Below are positions 25,280-34,823 of a DNA stretch of 64,000 bases, piece by piece. The stretch is from contig PLUE01000034.1 in assembly GCA_003164785.1 (NCBI GenBank), positions 20,256 through 84,255 of the forward strand, read 5' to 3'. The notes beneath the pieces are model-generated. The model did not search any database, was not told the origin of the DNA, and was given only the letters and a program-made list of their open reading frames with translations. The DNA comes from Gammaproteobacteria bacterium. Its GTDB lineage: Bacteria > Pseudomonadota > Gammaproteobacteria > Steroidobacterales > Steroidobacteraceae. The position numbers were made by a program, and so were the translations under genes. The first letter of the stretch is position 1; every line of letters starts with the position of its first letter.

Positions 25280-26650
25280 TTAAGAGGCGGCCGGAAAGCG
25301 CACCGCGACCCGGAGTCCGGGGCCCGGAGGTTGGCCGCCCCGCAGGACGGCGCGGCGCGCGCCGTCCTGCGGGCTGCCGCGGGCAGCGTCGTCCGCATCA
25401 TCCAGGGTGACGAGTGCTCCGTGGCGCTCGGCGATGGCCTTGACGATGGCGAGCCCGAGGCCGGTGCCGCTCTCCTGCCGGGCGGCGCGCCGATAGAAAC
25501 GGTCGAATACCCGCTCCCTGTCGGCGGCCGCGATTCCGGGGCCATCATCGACCACTTCCAGCAGCGCCCCGCCGGCGGTCGGCCTGCAGCGGACGTCGAC
25601 GGCGCCGCCGATTGGCGTATATCGCACTGCATTGTCCAGCAGATTGCGGACGAGAATCCGCAGCGATTCTCGATCGGCGCGGACGAGGGCGCCGGGCTGG
25701 GCCTGCAGGCCGAGATCAATGTCGCGAGCCGCCGCCAGGACATGGGTGTCCTTGATCCCCTCGGCCGCGACGCTTGCCAAATCCAGCAACTCGAGTTCGA
25801 CGGCGCCTTGCTGGGGATCGCTCCGGGCCAGGGCGAGCAACTGTTCGGCCAGATGGATCGCGCGTTCGATGGCGTCGCCCAGCCGGGCGCGAGCGTCGAC
25901 CCAGGCGTCCAAGTCCGGCGCGCGATCCAATAATTGCAGCTGCAGGCGCAGCGCCGTCAGCGGTGACCGTAATTCATGAGCGGCGTCGGCGATGAAGTTG
26001 CGTTGGACCGCGAACGCTTCGCGCAGTCGCGCCAGCAGCCGGTTCAGTTCGGCCACGAGCGGATCGATCTCGCGCGGCAGGTTGTCGGTGGCCAGGGGTG
26101 TGAGACTGCGCGCATCGCGCCGCTGGATGTCGGCGGTCAACCGTCGCAGCGGAAGCAGTCCGCGGCCGACGGTCCACGCGACGAACACGATCATCACGGG
26201 CAGCAGCAGAATCAGGGGGATCACGATGCGCAGCGCCGCCGCACGTGCCAGGCGTTCGCGTACGCGGACGGGCTGGGCGATTTGAATCACCCCGTCGCCG
26301 GTCTGCAGACCGTAGGCGCGCCACGCCTGCCCCTGCAGGGACAGGTCGGCATAGCCCAGCACGGTTCGATTGATCATCGGCAATCCTGGCCGCGAGAGGT
26401 ACATGCGCGAGCCGAACAAATCCCAGATCTGGATCACGAAATCCACGTCGCCCTGGTCCGGGGGGATCTCGATGCGCGGCGCGAGGGTTATCTGGCCGCG
26501 CAGCGACAGCGCCATCTGGCGCAGTTGATAATCGAACAGCGTCGAGGTCTCGTTGAGCACGCGGCGATAGGTGATGGTGGCCGTGAGGACGGAGACGATG
26601 GCCACCAGCACGATCAACGCCAACAGCAGGCGATTGCGAATCGATCTCAT
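25280..26650 (-). CDS. QseC/TctE-type sensor histidine kinase
   Basis: A 456-aa membrane kinase. TM1 (LLLALIVLVAIVSVLTATI) and TM2 (IVIPLILLLPVMIVFVAW) flank a periplasmic sensor of about 130 residues, followed by a HAMP-like linker. The H-box has His225 (DAAHELRSPLTALR), with an N-box (ILVRNLLDNAVRYTP), a G1 box (VVDDGPGI) and a G2 box (GTGLGLAIV). The ATG overlaps the stop of the regulator gene (ATGA). It probably senses envelope conditions and phosphorylates the adjacent regulator. Confidence 0.9.
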   Translation of the reverse strand: MRSIRNRLLLALIVLVAIVSVLTATITYRRVLNETSTLFDYQLRQMALSLRGQITLAPRIEIPPDQGDVDFVIQIWDLFGSRMYLSRPGLPMINRTVLGYADLSLQGQAWRAYGLQTGDGVIQIAQPVRVRERLARAAALRIVIPLILLLPVMIVFVAWTVGRGLLPLRRLTADIQRRDARSLTPLATDNLPREIDPLVAELNRLLARLREAFAVQRNFIADAAHELRSPLTALRLQLQLLDRAPDLDAWVDARARLGDAIERAIHLAEQLLALARSDPQQGAVELELLDLASVAAEGIKDTHVLAAARDIDLGLQAQPGALVRADRESLRILVRNLLDNAVRYTPIGGAVDVRCRPTAGGALLEVVDDGPGIAAADRERVFDRFYRRAARQESGTGLGLAIVKAIAERHGALVTLDDADDAARGSPQDGARRAVLRGGQPPGPGLRVAVRFPAAS

Positions 26651-27306
26651 GTCTTCGGCACGAAGTAGCCGACGCCGCGCAGCGTTCGAATGACGTCGCT
26701 GCCGAGCTTGCGCCGCAGGCCATGGATGTACACCTCGACCGCGTTGCTGCCGATGGGCTCATCCCAGCCGTAGAGGCGGTCCTCGAGTTGCGAGCGCGAC
26801 AGCACCGCGCCCGGCCGCTGCAGCAGCGCTTCGAGCACCGCATACTCGTGTGCCGAGACGTTGACCGGTACGCCGGCCTGCTCGACCGTATGGGTGACGG
26901 GATCGAGCCGCAAGGCACCATGCTGAATGCTCGTATCGGCGCGTCCGCTCGCCCGGCGCAGTACCGAGCGCACGCGCGCCATCAATTCGTCGAGATCGAA
27001 GGGCTTGACGATGTAGTCGTCGGCGCCGGCGTCGAGGCCGGCGATCCGGCTGCGGATCTCGTCGCGGGCGGTCAGGATGATCACCGGCGTCGCGTCTCCC
27101 CGTCGCCGCAACCCGCGCAGCACCTCGATGCCGTCCTGCTGCGGCAGGCCGAGGTCCAGCAACACCAGGTCGAAGACCGTGGCATGCAGCGCGCCGCTCG
27201 CGCTCCTGCCATCGCTGGTCCAATCGACCGCGAACCCTGACTGGCGCAGCGCCGTCTGCAGGCCCTGGGCGATCATGCCATCGTCTTCAACCAGCAGGAC
27301 ACGCAT
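26647..27306 (-). CDS. OmpR-family response regulator (QseB/TctD-like)
   Basis: A 219-aa regulator with receiver Asp51 (LVLLDLGLP), acidic pair EDD, KPFDLDEL lysine loop and a C-terminal winged helix (HEYAVLEALLQRPGAVLSRSQ; LRGVGYFVP). I chose the ATG at 27306, where receiver homology starts. Operon order is regulator, kinase, DegP-like protease. Confidence 0.9.
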   Translation of the reverse strand: MRVLLVEDDGMIAQGLQTALRQSGFAVDWTSDGRSASGALHATVFDLVLLDLGLPQQDGIEVLRGLRRRGDATPVIILTARDEIRSRIAGLDAGADDYIVKPFDLDELMARVRSVLRRASGRADTSIQHGALRLDPVTHTVEQAGVPVNVSAHEYAVLEALLQRPGAVLSRSQLEDRLYGWDEPIGSNAVEVYIHGLRRKLGSDVIRTLRGVGYFVPKT

Positions 27307-27322
27307 CGACCCGCCGCACGAG

Positions 27323-28036
27323 CTATGTCGCGGTCGATCCGGAGACCGATCCGTCCGGGCCTGCCGGCCCATCCGTCTCGACCTCGAGCGGTCCCATCGA
27401 CGCCAGGCGTCTGCGGCTGGCGTCGAATACGCCCTGGAACTGATTGCAGACGATGCAAAACAGATCGGCCGTGCGCTCCGCGTCGTACGCGGCGGAGTGG
27501 GCCGACGCCGTATCCCATTCACCGCCCGACGCGAGCGTGGCGCGCATCAGCACGGTCTGCCCGAAGGCGACGCCGCCGAGCGTCGCCGTGTCGAAGCTCG
27601 TGAACGGGTGGAAGGGATTGCGTTTGATCTGGGTGCGGGCCACCGCCGCGTTCAAGAAATTCAAATCGAAAAAGGAGTTGTGGCCGACGAGCACTGCGCG
27701 TGTGCAATCGGCCGCGCGTATGGCCTTTCTGACCTCGTTGAAGATGCGTTGCAACGCATCTTCCTCCTGGATCGCGAGGCGCAGCGGATGATGCGGATCG
27801 ATGCCGGTCACCGCCATCGAGGCGGGTTCCAGATTGGCGCCGGGGAACGGCACGACGTGATGGCGGAAGGTTTCGCCGCGCGCCAGCGTGCCGTCGCTGC
27901 GCATTTCAAGGAACACCGCGGCGATTTCCAGCAGCGCATCGGTCTGCGAGTTGAACCCGCCGGTTTCGACGTCGATGACCACGGGCAGGAAGCCGCGGAA
28001 ACGGGTGGCGAAAGTGATGGGCGGAAGCTGGCTCAT
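27323..28036 (-). CDS. rnt: Ribonuclease T
   Basis: A 237-aa DEDDh 3'-5' exoribonuclease that trims tRNA, 5S and other stable RNA 3' ends. The acidic residues are visible in [23 protein letters not shown] and [14 protein letters not shown] (His and Asp). The start at 28036 overlaps the stop of pyrC (ATGA). The C-terminal tail past residue 215 is Gly/Ser/Pro-rich and probably disordered. Confidence 0.92.
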   Translation of the reverse strand: MSQLPPITFATRFRGFLPVVIDVETGGFNSQTDALLEIAAVFLEMRSDGTLARGETFRHHVVPFPGANLEPASMAVTGIDPHHPLRLAIQEEDALQRIFNEVRKAIRAADCTRAVLVGHNSFFDLNFLNAAVARTQIKRNPFHPFTSFDTATLGGVAFGQTVLMRATLASGGEWDTASAHSAAYDAERTADLFCIVCNQFQGVFDASRRRLASMGPLEVETDGPAGPDGSVSGSTAT

Positions 28037-29079
28037 GCTCGTGCCGCGGAGGCAATGCGCCATGCAATGCTTTCGCCGCTGCGATAAGGCACCAGGGTGC
28101 CGTTGCCGAATTCGTAGGATAGTGGTGACACCCAAGACTCCTTGATCAAGGTGATGACGTCGTCGTGACGCGGCAAACCGTAAAAATCCGCGCCAAAATG
28201 ACTCGCGAAGCCCTGCAGTCGATCGAGGCGTCCCGCCTGCTCGAAAGCCTCCGCATACAACTCGATCGCCGCATGCGCGGTGAACATGCCTGCACAACCA
28301 CAGGCATTTTCCTTTGTCGTCCGCTCGTGCGGAGCGCTGTCGGTGCCGAGAAAATAGCGCGGGTTGCCGCTCGTGGCCGCATTCAACAGGGCGATCCGAT
28401 CCTCCTCGCGCTTGAGGATGGGCAGGCAATAATAGTGCGGTCTGATGCCGCCGGAAAAGATCGCGTTGCGATTGTGCAGCAGATGTTGCGGCGTGATCGT
28501 GGCCGCGACGCCGGCGCGGGCGTTGCCCACGAAATCGACTGCGCGCGCGGTCGTGATGTGTTCGAACACCACCTTCAACGTCGGGAAGCGCTCGAGCAGC
28601 GGGGCCAAGACCGCATCGATGAAGTGCGACTCGCGGTCGAAAACGTCGATCTGCGCGCCCGGCGTCTCACCGTGCACCAGCAGCGGCATGCCGAGTTCCT
28701 CCATGCGCGCGAGCGTCGGGTACACGTGTCGTATATCGGTGACGCCGGCATCGGAATGGGTGGTGGCGCCGGCCGGATACAACTTGACGCCATGGACGAA
28801 TCCGCAGGCCTTCGCGCGCCCGATCTCCTCGGGCGGCATGTTGTTCGTCAGATACAACGTCATGAGCGGCTCGAAACGGCTTCCGGCCGGCAATGCGGCG
28901 AGAATGCGTTCACGATAAGCGGCCGCGAGCGCCGTCGACGTGATCGCGGCCTTCAGATTCGGCATGACGATGGCCCGGCCGAATTGCGCGGCCGTGAATG
29001 CCGCCACCGCGTTCAGCGATGCGCCATCGCGCAAGTGCACGTGCCAGTCGTCGGGCCTGTGTATCGTCAGCGCGTTCAA
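28033..29079 (-). CDS. pyrC: Dihydroorotase (class II, PyrC)
   Basis: A zinc enzyme of pyrimidine synthesis that cyclises carbamoyl-aspartate to dihydroorotate. [10 protein letters not shown] carries the HxH metal ligands, and VKLYPAGAT carries the Lys that is carboxylated in this family. TDSAPH carries the catalytic Asp. I start at a TTG (29079) that overlaps the pepA stop as TTGA. This gives 348 aa, the length of E. coli PyrC, and no better in-frame start lies nearby. Confidence 0.92.
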   Translation of the reverse strand: MNALTIHRPDDWHVHLRDGASLNAVAAFTAAQFGRAIVMPNLKAAITSTALAAAYRERILAALPAGSRFEPLMTLYLTNNMPPEEIGRAKACGFVHGVKLYPAGATTHSDAGVTDIRHVYPTLARMEELGMPLLVHGETPGAQIDVFDRESHFIDAVLAPLLERFPTLKVVFEHITTARAVDFVGNARAGVAATITPQHLLHNRNAIFSGGIRPHYYCLPILKREEDRIALLNAATSGNPRYFLGTDSAPHERTTKENACGCAGMFTAHAAIELYAEAFEQAGRLDRLQGFASHFGADFYGLPRHDDVITLIKESWVSPLSYEFGNGTLVPYRSGESIAWRIASAARA

Positions 29080-30650
29080 CTGCTCGTCGCCTTCGCGGAC
29101 CCCGCCGCCTTGGCGGGCCACCCGCGTCGCAGCAGGTCGAGCGTGTAGCGGACGCCGAACCCTGTGATTTCCGAGGAAATGTGCGCGAGCCCACCGTGCC
29201 TCGAGCCCGCCGCCAGATCCAAATGCAGCCAGGCGATGTCCTGGGGCACGAAGCGATTCAGAAATCGTGCCGCGAGGATGTGATCGCCCTTGCCGTCGAC
29301 GGCGCATTGCAGCACGTCGGCGACCGAGCTTTCCAGGTCCGAATCGAAATCGGCATCCATCGGAAAGCACCACACCCGCTCGCCGCTGCTGGTTCCCGCC
29401 GCTTCGATGAAGTCGCGTGCCTCAGGCCGGTTGGTGAATGCGCCGCTGTAGCGCTCGGTCAGCGCGGAGACGCACGCGCCCGTCAACGTTGCGTAGTCGA
29501 TGATGGCGCGTGGCCGGGTGCTCGCGGCCAGGCTCAGCGCGTCCGCCAACACCATGCGACCCTCGGCGTCCGTGTGGATCACTTGAATGGTCGTGCCGTT
29601 GTGGGCGCGGACCACGTCTTGGGGCTTGTAGGCCAGCGGCCCGGTGCGATTCTCGGTAATCGCCAACCAGCAGTCCACGGCCAGCGGCGAACGCAGCGCA
29701 TGCAGGGCATACAGGCTGCCGAGAGCGACCGCGCTGCCCTCCATGTCGATGTGCATATCGAGCATGCCCTTGTGAGTCTTGAGGTTCGTGCCGCCGGTGT
29801 CGAAACAAATTCCCTTGCCGACGAGACTGACGAGCGGCGATGTGCTATTGCGCGCTTTGGCGCGGCCGGCGGCGACGCCCGGCGTGGGGACGCCCCGCCG
29901 ATACACCAACTGGATGATTCCGGCGTCGCGGGTGCCGTTGCCCTGGGAGACGGCCAGAAATGCGCCGGCGCCGAGGCGTTTCAATTGCGCCTCGCCATAG
30001 AACTTGAAGCCCAGGCCGAGGTGCCGGGCCAAATCCTGCACCAAACGTCGATATCCCGATGCATCGAGCGTGTTCGGCGGCAATGCGGTCAACCAGCGCG
30101 CGAGGTTGTTTCCGGCGGCGGTTGCGAGGGTCAGATCGAGATCGGGCAGCTTGCCCGTCCCGACGATTTCCATGTGCGTGAGCCGCTCATGTTGACCCGG
30201 AGTGCTCTTGAACGTGGCGAAGCGGAATGCGGCGGCCTCCAGCGCGGCGATCGTCGCGTTGAGCGTCGCGTCCAGTGCGCTTTTGGCGCATCCCTGGCTC
30301 GAAATGACGATTCCATCCGGTTCGCCGTCGAGTGCGGTGCGTGCCAGTTTCCCGGCGGCTTGCAGCCGCTGAAAGGTGCTGCCGGCGTCGGCAAGGCATA
30401 CGGCAATCAAGGTGGTCTGTGCGCGCGGTCCCACTTTGAGCTGCACGCTGTCGCCAGGCTTGCGGGGCTTCGCCTGATAAAGATCACGCAGCAGGCCGCC
30501 AAACGGCAGGGCGGCCCAATCTCCGGCCGTGGGTGTGACGGGCAGGAATACGATTGCACAGGCGTAGCCGGCGAGTTTGGCCGCATTCAACCGTGCGCTG
30601 GTTTGGCGCACGGGCACGAGCAGGGATCCGAAGGGCAAGCGAGTCGGCAT
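29076..30650 (-). CDS. pepA: M17-family leucyl aminopeptidase
   Basis: A 524-aa cytosolic metallo-aminopeptidase. The M17 signature appears as HTDAEGRMVLADAL, and metal-binding residues lie in GKGICFDTGGTNLKTHKGM. The start is the ATG at 30650. The sequence is nearer to the PepB-like branch than to canonical PepA, so the symbol is approximate. It is the first gene of a coupled pepA-pyrC-rnt run. Confidence 0.88.
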   Translation of the reverse strand: MPTRLPFGSLLVPVRQTSARLNAAKLAGYACAIVFLPVTPTAGDWAALPFGGLLRDLYQAKPRKPGDSVQLKVGPRAQTTLIAVCLADAGSTFQRLQAAGKLARTALDGEPDGIVISSQGCAKSALDATLNATIAALEAAAFRFATFKSTPGQHERLTHMEIVGTGKLPDLDLTLATAAGNNLARWLTALPPNTLDASGYRRLVQDLARHLGLGFKFYGEAQLKRLGAGAFLAVSQGNGTRDAGIIQLVYRRGVPTPGVAAGRAKARNSTSPLVSLVGKGICFDTGGTNLKTHKGMLDMHIDMEGSAVALGSLYALHALRSPLAVDCWLAITENRTGPLAYKPQDVVRAHNGTTIQVIHTDAEGRMVLADALSLAASTRPRAIIDYATLTGACVSALTERYSGAFTNRPEARDFIEAAGTSSGERVWCFPMDADFDSDLESSVADVLQCAVDGKGDHILAARFLNRFVPQDIAWLHLDLAAGSRHGGLAHISSEITGFGVRYTLDLLRRGWPAKAAGSAKATSS

Positions 30651-30847
30651 ATCAGTTAAACCGCAAGCGTATCGCGCGCATTCCGCTGGCAGATCCTTGC
30701 TTGACCGTAAAAAACCAAACCCCGAAGATAGCGCTGCTAAAATCGCAAGTGGCAGTTCGCGCATCGGCGCTGTAACGTGCCTGCCATCTTAACAGGACGC
30801 GTGGGTGTGTGCATGTGCGCATGCCCCTCGCATCAAGGCTTTTAACT

Positions 30848-33511
30848 ATGACGCAACAATCCCCCTTCGAAGACATCGATCCGACCGAAACGCAGGAGTG
30901 GCTGGAGTCGATCGACTCCGTGCTGCGCGCGCAAGGGCCGGAGCGAGCACATTTTTTGCTCGAAAAACTGGTGGACTTCACCCGCCGTTCCGGCACCTAC
31001 CTGCCGTTCAAACCGAATACGGCCTACCTCAACACCATTTCCAAAGCGCAGGAGCCGGAGTATCCCGGTGACCGTTCTCTGGAGCGCCGAAACGAGGCCT
31101 ACATCCGCTGGAATGCGCTGGCGATGGTGGTGCAAGCCAACAAGGTGAGCTCCGAATACGGCGGGCACATCGCGAGCTACGCGTCGGCGGCGACCCTGTA
31201 TGAGGTCGGATTCAACCATTTCTGGCGGGCGAAGAGCGCCGCGCATCCGGGCGACATGGTGTTCATGCAGGGACATTCCGCCCCGGGCATCTATGCGCGC
31301 GCCTATCTGGAAGGCCGGTTGGACGAGAGCCAATTGCTGCGCTTTCGTCAGGAAGTGAAGGGCGGCGGCTTGTCCTCCTATCCGCATCCCTGGTTGATGC
31401 CCGACTTCTGGCAATTCCCGACCGTGTCCATGGGCTTGGGCCCGATGACCGCCATCTTCCAGGCACGATTCGTGCGCTACCTCGAGCATCGCGGCATCGT
31501 GCCGCCCTCGGACCGCAAGGTTTGGGCCTTCCTCGGCGATGGAGAAATGGACGAACCCGAATCCATGGGCGCGCTCACCATGCCGGTGCGCGAGAAGCTG
31601 GACAATCTCATTTTCGTCATCAATTGCAACCTGCAGCGTCTCGACGGCCCGGTGCGCGGCAACGGCAAGATCATTCAAGAACTCGAAGCGGCGTTTCTCG
31701 GCGCCGGCTGGAACGTCATCAAGGTCGTCTGGGGCTCGCGCTGGGATCCGCTTCTGGAACGAGACCAGAAGGGTCTGCTCAAGCGCCTCATGGAAGAATG
31801 CGTGGACGGCGAATACCAGAACTTCAAATCGAAGGGTGGCGCCTATACGCGCGAGCATTTCTTCGGCAAGTACCCCGAGCTGAAGGAAATGGTCGCGAAC
31901 ATGTCCGACGAGGAGATCTGGCGCCTGAACCGGGGCGGTCACGATCCGCAAAAGGTCTATGCGGCATACGCCTCGGCGGTCGCACACAAGGGCGCGCCCA
32001 CGGTGATCCTGGCGAAGACCGTCAAGGGATTCGGCCTCGGCAAGGCGGCCGAAGGGCTCAACTCCTCGCATCAACAAAAGAAGCTTGGCGAAGAGGCGCT
32101 GCGCGAAGTTCGCGATCGCTTCAACATCCAGATCTCCGACGAGGAGATCAAGGGTCTGACGTTCAGAAAACCGGCCCTCGACAGCGAGGAGCTGAAATAT
32201 CTTCAGGATCATCGCGCTGCGCTGGGCGGTTACGTTCCTCAGCGCAGCACGTCGGCACCGCTCTTGGTGGTCCCGCCGCTCGAGACCTTCAGCGCGTTGC
32301 TCGAGGGAACGGGCGATCGCGAAATTTCCACCACCATGGCATTGGTCCGCATTCTGACGACGCTCATCAAGGACAAGAACGTCGGCAAGCACATCGTGCC
32401 CATCGTGCCCGATGAAGCGCGCACCTTCGGCATGGAGGGCATGTTCCGGCAGGTGGGCATCTATTCGTCGGTGGGACAGCTGTATACGCCCCAGGATGCC
32501 GACCAGCTGATGTTCTATCGCGAAGACAAGCAGGGCCAGATCCTGGAAGAGGGCATCAACGAAGCGGGAAGCCTGTGTTCCTGGCTGGCCGCCGCGACCG
32601 CGTATTCGAACCACGGCGTCAGCATGATTCCGTTTTACATCTACTACTCTATGTTCGGGTTCCAGCGGGTCGGTGATTTCATCTGGGCCGCGGCGGACAG
32701 CCAGGCCCGGGGATTTCTGGTGGGCGGCACCGCCGGGCGCACCACGCTCGCCGGCGAGGGGCTGCAGCATCAGGACGGCCACAGCCATCTGCTCGCGAGC
32801 ACCGTGCCGAACTGCGTGGCCTACGATCCAACATATGCCTATGAGCTCGCCGTGATCGTGCAGGACGGCATGCGCCGCATGTATCACGCGCAGGAGAGCG
32901 TGTTCTATTACATCACCTGCATGAACGAGAACTATGCTCACCCGGCCATGCCGAGCGGCGTGGCGGAAGGCATCTTGAGCGGCATGTATCTGCTGCGCAT
33001 CGGTGGTCGCGGCAAGGTGCGCGCGACGCTGTTCGGTTCAGGTACGATCCTGCGCGAGGTGCTCGCCGCCGCCGAATTGCTGGAGAGTGATTATGGCGTG
33101 CCGGCCGACGTGTATTCGGTTACCAGCTTCAGCGAGCTGCGCCGGGACGCTCTCGCCATCGAGCGCTGGAACCTGCTGCATGCCGGTCAGCCGCAGAAGC
33201 AGAACTACATCCAGCAGGCGCTCGGCGATCGCGAAGGCCCCTTCATCGCGGCGACCGATTACATGAAGACCGTGGCGGACCAAATCCGGCAATGGGTGCC
33301 GGGACGTTACGCGGTGCTCGGCACGGACGGCTTCGGCCGCAGCGACTGCCGCGCGGAATTGCGCCGCTTCTTCGAAGTCGACCGTCATTACGTCGTCATC
33401 GCCGCCCTGAAGGCGCTGGCGGACGAAGGCAAGATCGACAAGAAGACGGTCACGGAAGCGATGCAGACCTTCGGCATCGACCCGGAAAAACCCAACCCCT
33501 TGTCGGTTTAG
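30848..33511 (+). CDS. aceE: Pyruvate dehydrogenase E1 component (homodimeric)
   Basis: The thiamine diphosphate-dependent E1 that decarboxylates pyruvate and acetylates the lipoyl arm of E2. From the ATG at 30848 it is 887 aa, the length of E. coli AceE. The ThDP motif is GDGEMDEPES...NLIFVINCN. Typical blocks include VFMQGHSAPGIYARA, YPHPWLMPDFWQFPT and GTAGRTTLAGEGLQHQDGHS. It is followed by aceF (10-bp gap) and lpdA (4-bp overlap) in one operon. Confidence 0.97.
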   Translation: MTQQSPFEDIDPTETQEWLESIDSVLRAQGPERAHFLLEKLVDFTRRSGTYLPFKPNTAYLNTISKAQEPEYPGDRSLERRNEAYIRWNALAMVVQANKVSSEYGGHIASYASAATLYEVGFNHFWRAKSAAHPGDMVFMQGHSAPGIYARAYLEGRLDESQLLRFRQEVKGGGLSSYPHPWLMPDFWQFPTVSMGLGPMTAIFQARFVRYLEHRGIVPPSDRKVWAFLGDGEMDEPESMGALTMPVREKLDNLIFVINCNLQRLDGPVRGNGKIIQELEAAFLGAGWNVIKVVWGSRWDPLLERDQKGLLKRLMEECVDGEYQNFKSKGGAYTREHFFGKYPELKEMVANMSDEEIWRLNRGGHDPQKVYAAYASAVAHKGAPTVILAKTVKGFGLGKAAEGLNSSHQQKKLGEEALREVRDRFNIQISDEEIKGLTFRKPALDSEELKYLQDHRAALGGYVPQRSTSAPLLVVPPLETFSALLEGTGDREISTTMALVRILTTLIKDKNVGKHIVPIVPDEARTFGMEGMFRQVGIYSSVGQLYTPQDADQLMFYREDKQGQILEEGINEAGSLCSWLAAATAYSNHGVSMIPFYIYYSMFGFQRVGDFIWAAADSQARGFLVGGTAGRTTLAGEGLQHQDGHSHLLASTVPNCVAYDPTYAYELAVIVQDGMRRMYHAQESVFYYITCMNENYAHPAMPSGVAEGILSGMYLLRIGGRGKVRATLFGSGTILREVLAAAELLESDYGVPADVYSVTSFSELRRDALAIERWNLLHAGQPQKQNYIQQALGDREGPFIAATDYMKTVADQIRQWVPGRYAVLGTDGFGRSDCRAELRRFFEVDRHYVVIAALKALADEGKIDKKTVTEAMQTFGIDPEKPNPLSV

Positions 33512-33521
33512 GCGAACAAAA

Positions 33522-34823
33522 GTGACAACTCCAATCGAAGTCTTGGTCCCCGACATTGGCGGTTTCAAAGATGTCAGTGTCATCGATGTATTGGTCAAAG
33601 ATGGTCAGCAGGTCGACAAAGAGACGCCGCTCATCACCATCGAAACCGAGAAGGCCGCCATGGACGTGCCGGCTCCCGCCGCGGGCCGCATCACTCAGGT
33701 CAAGCTCAAACAAGGCGACAAGGTTTCCGAGGGTTCGCTGATATTGCTCTTCGAACCTGCGGCGGCAGGCGCGCCGGCACCGGGCGCGGCCGCCGCGCCG
33801 GCGGCCGCGCCTGCTTCCGCGCCTGCTTCCGCTCCACCGGCCGCTGCGCCCGCCCCCGCAGCCGCGCGCGCGGCGTCCGTGGCGCGGCCGCCCGCTGCAC
33901 GTGTGGTGACCACGATCGACGAGCGAGCCTTCTCGCGTGCCTATGCCAGTCCGTCGGTGCGTCAGTTCGCCCGGCAACTCGGCGCGGATCTCGGCAAGAT
34001 CACGGGTACGGGGCCCAAGGCGCGCATCACGCAGGACGACGTGAAGGCGCACGTGAAGAGGATCCTCACCACGCCCGTCGCGCCGGTGTCGGCGCTGCCG
34101 AAAGTGCCGGAGGTCGACTTCTCCAAATACGGTGCGGTGGAAATCAAGCCGCTGTCGCGCATCCAGAAGATCTCCGGCGCGCGATTGCAGGCGAGTTGGA
34201 TCAACCTGCCGCATGTCACGCAGCACGACGATGCCGACATCACGGATCTCGAAGCCGCGCGATCGGGACTGAAGGCCCGGGCCGCGGCGGAAGAGGTCAA
34301 GCTCACGCCGCTGGTGTTCATCATCAAGGCCTGCGTGCTCGCGCTGCAGCAATTTCCGCGTTTCAACTCGTCGCTGGACGCCGCGGGTGAGAACCTGGTG
34401 CTGAAGCAGTACTGCCACATGGGGTTTGCGGCCGATACGCCGAACGGCCTCGTGGTCCCGGTGATCCGGAATGCGGATCGGCTCGACATCTACCAGATCG
34501 CGCGGGCGCTCGCGGCGCTGTCGTCGAAGGCACGGGCCGGGAAGTTGACGGCGGCCGAAATGCAGGGCGGCTCGTTCACGGTCTCGAGCCTGGGCGGCAT
34601 CGGCGGCACGGCGTTCACTCCCATCATCAATGCGCCGGAGGTCGCGATCCTGGGCGTTTCGAAATCCAGCGTGAAGCCGGTGTACGAGAATGGCGGGTTC
34701 ATCCCGCGACTCATGTTGCCGCTTTCCCTCTCGTATGACCATCGGGTGATCGACGGCGCCGAGGCGGCGCGATTCGTGGTGTTTCTGGCCAAGACATTGA
34801 GCGATCCGAAGGTTTTACTATGA
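33522..34823 (+). CDS. aceF: Dihydrolipoamide acetyltransferase (PDH E2)
   Basis: A 433-aa E2 starting at GTG 33522. It has a single N-terminal lipoyl domain (lipoyl-Lys in TIETEKAAMD, about residue 43), an Ala/Pro-rich linker (85-130), a peripheral-subunit-binding domain (SPSVRQFARQLGADLGKI) and a catalytic domain ending in YDHRVIDGAEAARF with the catalytic His and Asp. E. coli AceF has three lipoyl domains; this one has one, but the downstream Lpd carries another. Confidence 0.95.
   Translation: MTTPIEVLVPDIGGFKDVSVIDVLVKDGQQVDKETPLITIETEKAAMDVPAPAAGRITQVKLKQGDKVSEGSLILLFEPAAAGAPAPGAAAAPAAAPASAPASAPPAAAPAPAAARAASVARPPAARVVTTIDERAFSRAYASPSVRQFARQLGADLGKITGTGPKARITQDDVKAHVKRILTTPVAPVSALPKVPEVDFSKYGAVEIKPLSRIQKISGARLQASWINLPHVTQHDDADITDLEAARSGLKARAAAEEVKLTPLVFIIKACVLALQQFPRFNSSLDAAGENLVLKQYCHMGFAADTPNGLVVPVIRNADRLDIYQIARALAALSSKARAGKLTAAEMQGGSFTVSSLGGIGGTAFTPIINAPEVAILGVSKSSVKPVYENGGFIPRLMLPLSLSYDHRVIDGAEAARFVVFLAKTLSDPKVLL

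Noticed and set aside
33770..33900. Repetitive Ala/Pro-coding tract as a tandem repeat or CRISPR-like array
   Set aside because: It encodes the flexible linker of the E2 subunit; no regular repeats and spacers are present. I saw no CRISPR array in the window.
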